Shown here piece after piece: positions 1 to 6,436 of a DNA stretch of 7,146 nucleotides. This stretch comes from Lutibacter sp. (lineage in GTDB: Bacteria > Bacteroidota > Bacteroidia > Flavobacteriales > Flavobacteriaceae), in the NCBI GenBank assembly GCA_030748365.1, contig JASMME010000017.1, positions 1-7,146 on the forward strand, given 5' to 3'. Below the pieces are notes generated by a model that saw only the letters and a program-made list of their open reading frames with translations, had not been told where the DNA came from and searched no databases. The first letter of the stretch is position 1. Each line of letters opens with the position of its first letter. The position numbers and the translations under genes are program-made.

Positions 1-1
1 A

Positions 2-346
2 TACCTGACCATAGCCATTGTTCTTACCTTATTTATTACCTTTATGAGCTTTGTCCCTTTACAGGATTTTTCGACCAAGGGTATTCACACAGATAAGATA
101 CTGCACGGGCTAGCCTATGGGCTGCTGACACTTAGTTGGTTGTTGGCGAGCAGTCACCTTTCAAAACGACCCCGGTACTTTTCGGTGGTTGGTTTTTCAG
201 TAGCAAGCTATGGCATGATTATTGAATTATTGCAGGGAGCCCTTACCCGTTTCAGGTATGCGGAAGGCCTCGACATCCTTGCAAATTCAGTGGGTGTACT
301 GTTGGCGATCTTGTTTTTTAAGCAGGTTTTTAACAGTCGACTTTAA
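2..346 (+). CDS. VanZ family membrane protein (5' end outside window)
   Basis: Partial small integral membrane protein of the VanZ-like family. The frame is open from the first bases of the window, and the 14 codons before the ATG at 44 encode a hydrophobic segment (LTIAIVLTLFITF) that fits the first membrane helix. The ATG at 44 is therefore an internal Met and the true start lies upstream. In the 114 visible residues there are about four hydrophobic segments (roughly 2-18, 35-51, 61-82 and 95-110). Family hallmarks are visible: DKILH before the second helix, a Glu in IIELLQG, and the R...D.LAN..G pattern in the last third. VanZ is named after a teicoplanin-resistance protein, but the role of these short stand-alone members is unknown. 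In Flavobacteriia, as I recall, such a gene often sits between gcvH and a tonB gene. The tonB follows here after 68 bases; gcvH, if present, would lie outside the window. Confidence 0.85.
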   Translation, partial: YLTIAIVLTLFITFMSFVPLQDFSTKGIHTDKILHGLAYGLLTLSWLLASSHLSKRPRYFSVVGFSVASYGMIIELLQGALTRFRYAEGLDILANSVGVLLAILFFKQVFNSRL

Positions 347-351
347 TTAGA

Positions 352-370
352 AAGCATATGCTTGCATATG
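352..370. repeat. CATATG-rich palindrome and direct repeat upstream of tonB
   Basis: A 12-base perfect palindrome (AAGCATATGCTT, 352-363) is followed at once by a second GCATATG (364-370). The two CATATG cores can also pair as a 6-bp stem around a 4-base loop. No T-run follows, so it does not look like an intrinsic terminator. It could be an operator or chance AT-rich sequence in the 68-base gap between the VanZ-like gene and tonB. Function not known. Confidence 0.3.
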
Positions 371-414
371 TGGTATTAAAATGTTTAAATTAGCACACGA
401 ATAAAATTTAAGAA

Positions 415-1125
415 ATGCAGCGTAAGAAAAATTCAAAGGCCAACCTTGAAAACTATACCAGGCTGTTTTTACAGCTCGGCTTGGTGCTGGCCCTACTGAT
501 TGTATATGTATCCATAGAGAAAAAGACCTATGACAGGAACATCGATGATTTAGGTCCAGTAGTACTCAATATGGAAGACGACGAACAAATCGTTGAAATA
601 GAGCAGGTAAAGCCACCTGAACCAAAAACGCCCCCACCACCAACCCCAGACAAAATCGAAGTTGTGGAAGATGAAGAGGAGATTGAGGAGACCGTCATAG
701 AGTCTACGGAAGTGGATGAGGATGATGCGGTGGAAATCATTGAGGTGGAAGAAGAAGAAGAAGTCATCGAAGACGTTCCTTTTGCCATCATAGAGGATGT
801 GCCAGTTTTTCCCGGCTGTAAAGGAAACAAGGCGAAATTAAAGGAATGTTTACAATCTAAAATTACCAAACACGTCAATAGGAAGTTTAATGCTGACCTG
901 GCCTCTGATCTCGGGCTGTCACCGGGTGTAAAAAGGATCTTTGTCATGTTTAAGATAGACAAAACAGGTGCCATCTCCAATGTACAGGCAAGGGCTCCAC
1001 ACAAGAAGCTACAGGAAGAAGCCATCAGGGTTATAAAGCTATTGCCTAAAATGAAACCTGGTAGACAACGCGGCAGGCCTGTAGGTGTAAAATACAGTCT
1101 CCCCATCGCTTTTAGGGTAGAATAA
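415..1125 (+). CDS. TonB-family energy transducer
   Basis: Inner-membrane-anchored periplasmic protein that passes proton-motive-force energy from ExbB/ExbD to outer-membrane TonB-dependent receptors (SusC/FecA type). The 236 residues run as follows: a basic N-terminus (1-16), one membrane helix (about 17-33), a short Pro-rich stretch (67-78, KPPEPKTPPPPTP), a very acidic Glu/Asp linker (about 84-120), and a TonB C-terminal domain (about 128-236). That last domain starts with VPVFPGC and carries the two Cys (135, 145) seen in many Bacteroidota TonBs. It ends with the GRQRGRPVGVKYSLPIAFRV pattern, close to the usual family finish. The start is the only Met before the helix. It lies 68 bases after the VanZ-like gene, with no clear promoter between, so the two may be co-transcribed. 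Bacteroidota genomes carry many TonBs, so I assign no gene symbol or receptor partner. Family assignment is secure. Confidence 0.93.
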   Translation: MQRKKNSKANLENYTRLFLQLGLVLALLIVYVSIEKKTYDRNIDDLGPVVLNMEDDEQIVEIEQVKPPEPKTPPPPTPDKIEVVEDEEEIEETVIESTEVDEDDAVEIIEVEEEEEVIEDVPFAIIEDVPVFPGCKGNKAKLKECLQSKITKHVNRKFNADLASDLGLSPGVKRIFVMFKIDKTGAISNVQARAPHKKLQEEAIRVIKLLPKMKPGRQRGRPVGVKYSLPIAFRVE

Positions 1126-1144
1126 GCACTTATAAAAAATTTGT

Positions 1145-1178
1145 AAAAAACGCAGTCCTTTGGATTGCGTTTTTTTTT
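1145..1178 (+). terminator. Intrinsic terminator after tonB
   Basis: A hairpin with left arm CGCAGTCC (1151-1158), loop TTT and right arm GGATTGCG (1162-1169), with one G-T wobble. It is flanked by six A upstream and nine T downstream (1170-1178), which lengthen the stem and supply the U-tract. It lies 20 bases after the tonB stop codon. The A-run on the other side could allow weak activity in reverse, but no opposing gene ends here. Confidence 0.88.
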
Positions 1179-1253
1179 GGTCCTTTATTTTTATAAAAAC
1201 TAATTTTTATCATGATTTGCCCATTTGTTTTGAAAGTCAGATGAGAAAAAGAA

Positions 1254-1287
1254 TTTGAAATTAATACAGAAATAATTTGTACTTTTG
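1254..1287 (+). promoter_or_regulatory. Bacteroidota-type promoter (-33/-7) for the deoC operon
   Basis: TACTTTTG at 1280-1287 is an exact match to the Bacteroidota primary-sigma -7 consensus TAnnTTTG. A TTTG at 1254-1257 sits 22 bases upstream, an acceptable spacing for the -33 element. Transcription would begin near 1292-1295, leaving a very short leader before the ATG at 1306. The site falls between the tonB terminator and deoC, as expected for a new transcription unit. The consensus match is seen directly; promoter activity is inferred. Confidence 0.65.
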
Positions 1288-1305
1288 GTAGCCCAATTGA
1301 TAAAA

Positions 1306-2202
1306 ATGCTGCCAGACCTACACAACATCCCCCTTTTTGACGCCACCGGTGTAAATGAGCGAATTGATCGTTTCTGTAAACGAAGTATTAAGAAAAATAG
1401 CAAAGCTTCCGGTCTAAAACTGGCCCTGAGCATGGTTGATCTGACCACCCTTGAAGGGAAGGATACCGAGGCCAAAGTGCGCCAGCTTTGCTATAAAGCC
1501 ATGCATCCGCACGACCTGCTAAAAGACCTTCCTTCCGTGGCTGCTGTTTGTGTGTATCCGTCTTATGTTGGTATCGCCAAGAAGGCCCTTGAAGGCAGCG
1601 CAATCCAGGTAGCCTCCGTTGCTACTGCTTTTCCCAGTGGGCAGTCCAAACTGTCTGTCAAACTAGACGATACCAGGTTTGCTGTTGACCAGGGCGCAGA
1701 TGAAATTGACATGGTGATCTCCAGGGGCGCCTTTCTTTCCGGTAATTACCAATACGTCTTTGACGAAATTGCTGCAGTCAAAGAAGTCTGTGGCAAAGCA
1801 CACCTAAAAGTAATCCTGGAAACCGGAGAACTGGACACCCTTGACAACGTTAGGAAAGCCAGTGAAATAGCCCTGTATGCCGGTGCAGATTTTATCAAAA
1901 CTTCTACGGGAAAGATCCAGCCCGCAGCTACCATGCAAGTGACCTATGTAATGCTCCAAGCCATTAAGGATTATTACCTAGCCACCGGAAAGATGGTCGG
2001 TATGAAGCCAGCAGGTGGTATTTCCACCTCCAAGATAGCCTTGCAGTACCTGGTTATGCTCAACGAAGTGTTGGGTGAAAGATGGATGAACAAACACTAT
2101 TTTAGGTTTGGTGCCAGCAGCTTGTTAAATGACTTGTTGATGCAATTGGTAAAATTGGACACAGGCGCTTACCAATCGCCTGATTATTTTTCAAAAGATT
2201 AA
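1306..2202 (+). CDS. deoC: Deoxyribose-phosphate aldolase (eukaryote-like DERA type)
   Basis: Class I aldolase that cleaves 2-deoxy-D-ribose-5-phosphate to glyceraldehyde-3-phosphate and acetaldehyde; a cytoplasmic enzyme of deoxynucleoside salvage and catabolism. Of 298 residues, the Schiff-base lysine is K198 in FIKTSTGK. The second active-site lysine is K234 in MKPAGGIST. The catalytic Asp is D135 in GADEIDMV, and the HLKVILETGEL strand is present at about 166-176. The extended N-terminus and motifs such as IDMVISR, LDNVRKAS and FRFGASSLLND resemble human DERA more than the shorter E. coli DeoC. A longer frame could start at TTG 1285, but that codon lies inside the -7 promoter element, so I chose the ATG at 1306. 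It is the first gene of a tight operon: only 4 bases separate its stop from the next gene, an aldehyde dehydrogenase suited to removing the acetaldehyde. Very sure of the family. Confidence 0.95.
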   Translation: MLPDLHNIPLFDATGVNERIDRFCKRSIKKNSKASGLKLALSMVDLTTLEGKDTEAKVRQLCYKAMHPHDLLKDLPSVAAVCVYPSYVGIAKKALEGSAIQVASVATAFPSGQSKLSVKLDDTRFAVDQGADEIDMVISRGAFLSGNYQYVFDEIAAVKEVCGKAHLKVILETGELDTLDNVRKASEIALYAGADFIKTSTGKIQPAATMQVTYVMLQAIKDYYLATGKMVGMKPAGGISTSKIALQYLVMLNEVLGERWMNKHYFRFGASSLLNDLLMQLVKLDTGAYQSPDYFSKD

Positions 2203-2206
2203 AGAG

Positions 2207-3670
2207 ATGTCAGCTACAGAAAACAACCCATTCAACGCTTCCTGGACCTATGACAAAGCCCCGGAAAGTACCGACCATATTCAATTGAAGGAACAATACG
2301 AACTCTTTATTGACGGTGCTTTTGTAAAGCCCCTTAAAGGGAAGTACTTTGAAACGATCAACCCCTCGAACAATCAGACCATTGCTTCCGTTGCGGAAGC
2401 AAGTAGCGAAGATGTTGACAAGGCGGTCCATGCAGCGCGGGCTGCTTTTGACAGTTGGTCAACGCTTTCGGGTAGGGAACGCGGAAAGTATATTTATCGA
2501 ATTGCCCGCCTGATACAAGAACGTGCCAGGGAGTTTGCTGTCATAGAAAGTATGGACGGCGGCAAGCCGATTAGGGAGTCCAGGGACATTGATGTTCCCC
2601 TGGCGGCAAATCATTTTTTCTATTATGCCGGATGGGCCGATAAACTGGCCTATGCTTTCCCGAATAAGACCCCCAAACCGTTAGGGGTTGCCGGGCAGAT
2701 TATACCTTGGAATTTCCCCCTGCTTATGGCTGCCTGGAAGCTAGCCCCTGCACTGGCTACGGGCAATACAGTCGTACTCAAACCAGCAGAAACCACCCCC
2801 TTAACGGCCCTGAAGCTCGCAGAAATCATCCAGGAGAGCGGTTTGCCAAAGGGTGTAGTCAATATCCTTACTGGCGCGGGCGCAACCGGCGCGGCCATTG
2901 TACAGCATCCGGAGGTTGATAAAATAGCCTTTACGGGTTCTACAGCGGTGGGTAAGTACATCCAAAAAACCATTGCGGGAACTCCTAAGAAACTCACCCT
3001 TGAGCTGGGCGGCAAGGGGGCCAACATTATTTTTGAGGATGCGGCCATTGACCAGGCGGTTGAGGGCATAGTAAACGCTATTTTCTTTAATCAAGGACAT
3101 GTGTGTTGTGCGGGCTCAAGACTGTTTGTACAGGAATCTGTCGCATCGACGGTTATTCAAAAACTAAAAGAAAGGATGGAGCACCTTATCGTGGGTGATC
3201 CGCTCGATAAGAACACTGATATCGGAGCCATCAATTCAACAAAACAATTGGAGACCATTAAAGACTATGTCGAGAAAGGCCTAAAAGAAGGTGGTGAGAT
3301 TTACCAGCCCGTTTGTGACCTTCCCAAAAAAGGGAACTGGTGTCGACCCACCCTGTTTTTAAACGTATCTCAGTCCCATACCATTGTTCAGGAAGAGATT
3401 TTCGGCCCAGTATTAACCGTACAGACCTTTAGAACCATCGATGAGGTGATTGACAAGGCCAATAATACCCCTTATGGCCTGTCAGCTGGTGTATGGACCC
3501 AGCATGGCGCTAAAATATTCCACCTTACCCAACAGCTAAACGCTGGGGTTGTTTGGGCAAATACGTTCAACAAATTTGACCCAACGGCTCCTTTTGGGGG
3601 CTACAAGGAAAGCGGATTTGGCAGAGAAGGGGGCTTACAAGGCTTGCGTCCTTACCTAAAGTTTAATTAA
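2207..3670 (+). CDS. NAD(P)+-dependent aldehyde dehydrogenase, catalytic partner (ALDH16 N-terminal-domain-like)
   Basis: Oxidises an aldehyde to the carboxylic acid; from context the likely substrate is acetaldehyde from DeoC. In 487 residues the ALDH landmarks are intact: oxyanion Asn N169 (IIPWNFP), cofactor-binding K192 and E195 (LKPAE), FTGSTAVG at 242-249, general base E266 (LELGGK), nucleophile C300 (NQGHVCCAG), E397 in EEIFGPV and PFGGYKESG at 462-470. The C-terminus is short: aligned to classical ALDHs such as ALDH2, it stops at RPYLKFN, about 11 residues before the usual end, so the last oligomerisation strand is missing. It begins 4 bases after deoC and lies 13 bases before a gene for an ALDH-like protein without a catalytic domain. 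That pair resembles the halves of a two-domain bacterial ALDH16. Enzyme family is certain; substrate and ALDH16 kinship are inferred. Confidence 0.93.
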   Translation: MSATENNPFNASWTYDKAPESTDHIQLKEQYELFIDGAFVKPLKGKYFETINPSNNQTIASVAEASSEDVDKAVHAARAAFDSWSTLSGRERGKYIYRIARLIQERAREFAVIESMDGGKPIRESRDIDVPLAANHFFYYAGWADKLAYAFPNKTPKPLGVAGQIIPWNFPLLMAAWKLAPALATGNTVVLKPAETTPLTALKLAEIIQESGLPKGVVNILTGAGATGAAIVQHPEVDKIAFTGSTAVGKYIQKTIAGTPKKLTLELGGKGANIIFEDAAIDQAVEGIVNAIFFNQGHVCCAGSRLFVQESVASTVIQKLKERMEHLIVGDPLDKNTDIGAINSTKQLETIKDYVEKGLKEGGEIYQPVCDLPKKGNWCRPTLFLNVSQSHTIVQEEIFGPVLTVQTFRTIDEVIDKANNTPYGLSAGVWTQHGAKIFHLTQQLNAGVVWANTFNKFDPTAPFGGYKESGFGREGGLQGLRPYLKFN

Positions 3671-3683
3671 TCAACGGATTCTT

Positions 3684-4547
3684 ATGAACAGATTGGATAT
3701 ACATAAAACCTATAAACTCTATCTCGGAGGAAAGTTTCCGAGAACAGAATCTGGCAGGTATTACCCCGTCCATGATTCTTCGGGGAATTTGCTAGCCAAT
3801 ATGTGTCTGGCATCGCGCAAAGATTTCAGAAATGCCGTGGTGCTGGCCCGGAAAGCCCAACCAGCCTGGAAACGGGTTACCGCACTTAACAAAGGCCAAA
3901 TCCTCTACAGGATTGCTGAAATGCTCGAGGCCCGAAAAGCGCAGTTCATTACGGAGCTATCGGCACATGGACTCAGCCAACAATCGGCCAAAAAAGAAGT
4001 AGAGGCCGCTATAGACAGCTTGGTGTACTATGCGGGTTGGAGTGACAAGTACCAACAGCTTTTTAGCACCGTTAATCCGGTGTCTAGTTCACATTTCAAC
4101 TTTTCTGTGGTAGAACCCGTAGGCGTGGTGGCTATCAAAGCACCGGAAACCCCTGGTTTATTGGGCTTGGTTTCTATGTTGGCACCCGCGGTGGTCGGTG
4201 GGAATACAGTCATTATATTGGCTTCTGAGCAGCAGCCTTTGACCGCCATTTCTTTTGCGGAGGTATTACATTCTTCAGATGTTCCTGGAGGGGTTGTTAA
4301 CATTCTGACAGGAAAAGAACAGGAACTAATTTCCCATATGGCCACCCATATGGATGTCAATGCCCTGGTCTATTGTGGATCAGACAAAACCGTTCGCCAG
4401 TCTATTAGTGAGCTGTCTAGTGACAATTTAAAAAGAACCATTTTTTACAATCAGGACCATTGGGACAAAGCACAGGGGGAATCACCCTATATCATTGAAG
4501 CCACCCAGGAACTGAAAACCACCTGGCATCCCACAAAAGCCAGTTAA
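3684..4547 (+). CDS. Non-catalytic aldehyde-dehydrogenase-like protein (ALDH16 C-terminal-domain-like)
   Basis: A 287-residue protein homologous to the N-terminal Rossmann part of its neighbour: shared YYAGW.DK (115-122), PVGVVAI (145-151), LAPAVVGGNTV (166-176), PLTA..FAEVL (185-195) and VPGGVVNILTG (200-210). The catalytic machinery is gone. In an ungapped alignment the oxyanion Asn is T156 and the cofactor Lys is L179. The FTGSxxxG loop has become YCGSDKTV, the LELGGK Glu is not conserved (RTIFYNQ), and the Cys-bearing domain is absent. After this gap the protein finishes with EATQELKTTWHP (about 272-283), which resembles the final oligomerisation strand of full ALDHs (YTEVKTVTV). It is thus an ALDH with the catalytic domain removed and both edges kept, as described for the C-terminal domain of bacterial ALDH16. 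It lies 13 bases after the catalytic gene. I infer a structural or regulatory subunit rather than an enzyme. Confidence 0.85.
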   Translation: MNRLDIHKTYKLYLGGKFPRTESGRYYPVHDSSGNLLANMCLASRKDFRNAVVLARKAQPAWKRVTALNKGQILYRIAEMLEARKAQFITELSAHGLSQQSAKKEVEAAIDSLVYYAGWSDKYQQLFSTVNPVSSSHFNFSVVEPVGVVAIKAPETPGLLGLVSMLAPAVVGGNTVIILASEQQPLTAISFAEVLHSSDVPGGVVNILTGKEQELISHMATHMDVNALVYCGSDKTVRQSISELSSDNLKRTIFYNQDHWDKAQGESPYIIEATQELKTTWHPTKAS

Positions 4548-4615
4548 AAGAAGGCTGATAACTGACCAGTCTGTAGCTGCGGTTTGATTTGGCCCAATGT
4601 CCCGGATAAATAACC

Positions 4616-4645
4616 AAAAAAGCCAGGTAATTACCTGGCTTTTTT
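4616..4645. terminator. Palindromic bidirectional terminator between convergent genes
   Basis: A perfect 30-base palindrome: six A, then GCCAGGTAATTACCTGGC (4622-4639), then six or more T. Read on either strand it gives a GC-rich stem followed by a U-tract, so it can end both the deoC-ALDH operon (stop at 4547, plus) and pruA (stop at 4680, minus). The rest of the 132-base intergenic stretch shows nothing recognisable. Confidence 0.92.
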
Positions 4646-4679
4646 TATAATAGATTTTCTATTTCGTGTTTAAGAAACA

Positions 4680-6308
4680 TCACTTCCCCAGGAAGGGGTA
4701 GCGGTAATCTGTAGGAGGTACAAAAGTTTCCTTAATGGTTCGGTTACTGGTCCATCGCAACAAATTCCATACAGAGCCTGCCTTGTCGTTTGTACCGGAT
4801 GCCCTGGCACCTCCAAAAGGCTGCTGGCCTACCACAGCCCCTGTTGGTTTGTCGTTGATATAAAAATTTCCTGCGGCATTTTCCAGCTTGTTTGTGGCGG
4901 TTTCGATGACGTACCGGTCCCCACTGAAAATGGCGCCAGTCAGTGCGAACTCACTGGTATTGTCTATCAGGTCCAGCACCTGTTCCCAGTCGTTGTCTTC
5001 GTATACATACACCGTGATAACGGGGCCAAAAAGCTCTGTACACATCGTTTCGTATTTGGGATTGGTGGTCACGATTACGGTAGGTTCAATAAAATATCCT
5101 GTACGGTCATCACAGGTACCACCTATAATGATGTCTGCATCGTCATCTTTCCTGGCTTGTTCGATATAGCCCGACAATTTGGTATACGCCCGTTTGTCAA
5201 TCACCGCATTGATAAAGTTCGCGGTATCTTCAGGACTTCCCATTTTAAAAGACTGTAAATCCTTTTCCACAGCGGCCCTGATGGTACTCCAAAGACTTTT
5301 TGGCAGGTAGGCCCGTGAGGCTGCAGAGCATTTTTGCCCCTGGTATTCAAAAGCCCCTCTTGAAATGGCTGTGGCCACTTCTTGTGGATGGGCGCTTGGG
5401 TGAGCCCATATAAAGTCTTTACCGCCAGTTTCGCCCACAATTCTCGGGTAGGTTTTGTAGCGGTCTATGTTTTTTCCGATGGTTTCCCAAAAACTGTTGA
5501 ACACGGGGGTAGAGCCGGTAAAATGTACCCCTGCAAAGTCAGGGCTGTCTAACAGCACCTCAGTAATCGTAGCTGAATCACCAGTTACCAGGTTGATGAC
5601 ACCATCCGGTAAGCCTGCGGCTTTGAACAATTCCATGATAACCTGTGCTGAATATACCTGGGACCGTGCGGGTTTCCAAATAAGCACATTGCCCATCATA
5701 GCAGGAGAAGCCGGAAGGTTTCCGGCAATGGCTGTAAAGTTAAAAGGAGTAACCGCATATACGAAACCTTCCAAGGCACGGTATTCCATACGGTTCCACA
5801 TCCCGGGGGCTGATTGTGGTTGGTTGCTGTAAATCTCGGTCATAAATGAAACGTTGAAGCGCAAAAAGTCAATCAATTCACAAGCAGCATCAATCTCTGC
5901 CTGGAAAACATTTTTAGATTGTGCGATCATCGTTGCGGCATTCATTCTGTAGCGGAAGGGGCCCGCTAACAGATCAGCTGCTTTTAGGAAAATGGCTGCC
6001 CGGTGCTCCCAGGGGGTTGCAGCCCATTTGCTACGGGCTTCCAGGGCCTTTTCAACAGCCAGTTCAATATGTTCCCTTTCTGCTTTGTGGTATTGTCCAA
6101 CACAGTGTTGGTGGTCGTGAGGTGGGTGAATATCGACCGTGTTACCAGTCCGGTATTCTTTTCCTCCAATATAAAAAGGAATGTCTACCTTTTCACCGTA
6201 CATCTTTTGATAGGTTTCCAGTAATTCCCTACGTTCCGGAGAGTCCGGAGCATAGGATCTTACAGGTTCATTTACCGCGGTGGGTACCTTATAAAATCCT
6301 GAAGCCAT
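4680..6308 (-). CDS. pruA: L-glutamate gamma-semialdehyde dehydrogenase (1-pyrroline-5-carboxylate dehydrogenase)
   Basis: NAD+-dependent second step of proline catabolism: oxidises glutamate-gamma-semialdehyde (open form of pyrroline-5-carboxylate) to glutamate in the cytoplasm. The 542 residues match the monofunctional ALDH4-type enzyme in length and order, not the fused PutA. N-terminal signature FYKVPTAVNEPVRSYAP (5-21) is typical. Other landmarks are oxyanion N190 (VTPFNF), K212 (IWKPA), FTGSTPVF (263-270), E293 (GETGGKD), nucleophile C327 (YQGQKCSAASR), E425 (TELFGPV), and the semialdehyde-site loop FYINDKPTGA with QQPFGGARASGTND (482-508). The ATG at 6308 is preceded by AAGG (6311-6314 on the plus strand) as a plausible ribosome-binding site. 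A proline dehydrogenase gene is not in the window. The gene is convergent with the deoC operon and separated from upstream apaG by 156 bases, so it probably has its own promoter. Confidence 0.97.
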   Translation of the reverse strand: MASGFYKVPTAVNEPVRSYAPDSPERRELLETYQKMYGEKVDIPFYIGGKEYRTGNTVDIHPPHDHQHCVGQYHKAEREHIELAVEKALEARSKWAATPWEHRAAIFLKAADLLAGPFRYRMNAATMIAQSKNVFQAEIDAACELIDFLRFNVSFMTEIYSNQPQSAPGMWNRMEYRALEGFVYAVTPFNFTAIAGNLPASPAMMGNVLIWKPARSQVYSAQVIMELFKAAGLPDGVINLVTGDSATITEVLLDSPDFAGVHFTGSTPVFNSFWETIGKNIDRYKTYPRIVGETGGKDFIWAHPSAHPQEVATAISRGAFEYQGQKCSAASRAYLPKSLWSTIRAAVEKDLQSFKMGSPEDTANFINAVIDKRAYTKLSGYIEQARKDDDADIIIGGTCDDRTGYFIEPTVIVTTNPKYETMCTELFGPVITVYVYEDNDWEQVLDLIDNTSEFALTGAIFSGDRYVIETATNKLENAAGNFYINDKPTGAVVGQQPFGGARASGTNDKAGSVWNLLRWTSNRTIKETFVPPTDYRYPFLGK

Positions 6309-6421
6309 GACCTTATTTTTTTTAAAATTAACTGATTCTTATCGGTGTGCAATTTACGAAAAAAGGGTTTTTTTTGCTTCCGAGAACTGATACTGATTAT
6401 TCAGATGATGGTAGTATGTGT

Positions 6422-6436
6422 GCCTTTCACAAAGGC
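6422..6436. repeat. Short inverted repeat between apaG and pruA
   Basis: GCCTTT-CAC-AAAGGC, a 6-bp perfect stem with a 3-base loop, 29 bases past the apaG stop codon and upstream of pruA on the minus strand. In the direction of apaG transcription it is not followed by a T-run, so it is a poor intrinsic terminator. It may be a processed 3' end, an operator for pruA, or chance. Confidence 0.3.

Noticed and set aside
44..346. ATG at 44 as the true start of the VanZ-like gene
   Set aside because: The in-frame codons from position 2 encode a hydrophobic segment needed for the first membrane helix, so the gene continues upstream of the window.
528..1106. 192-residue Ser/Thr-rich open frame on the minus strand opposite tonB
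   Set aside because: It is the reverse shadow of the GAA/GAG-rich acidic linker and has low complexity. It has no family resemblance, while the plus-strand TonB has clear domain structure.
1200..1475. 91-residue minus-strand frame across the deoC promoter and start
   Set aside because: It overlaps the promoter and the conserved DeoC N-terminus on the other strand and has no recognisable features.
3684..4547. The short ALDH-like gene as a frameshifted or truncated pseudogene
   Set aside because: It has a clean start and stop, and its C-terminus resembles the final ALDH strand instead of ending abruptly. The next 132 bases, which include a terminator, show no leftover catalytic-domain coding in any frame. 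It also fits the ALDH16 C-terminal domain.
2207..6308. The three neighbouring ALDH-fold genes as one tandem duplication array
   Set aside because: pruA is of the distinct ALDH4 type, convergent, and separated by a bidirectional terminator. Only the first two plus-strand genes are plausibly related as a functional pair.
5921..6310. 129-codon plus-strand frame opposite the start of pruA, plus several shorter frames opposite pruA and the ALDH genes
   Set aside because: All lie entirely inside well-supported genes. Their translations show no motifs and no ribosome-binding or promoter context.
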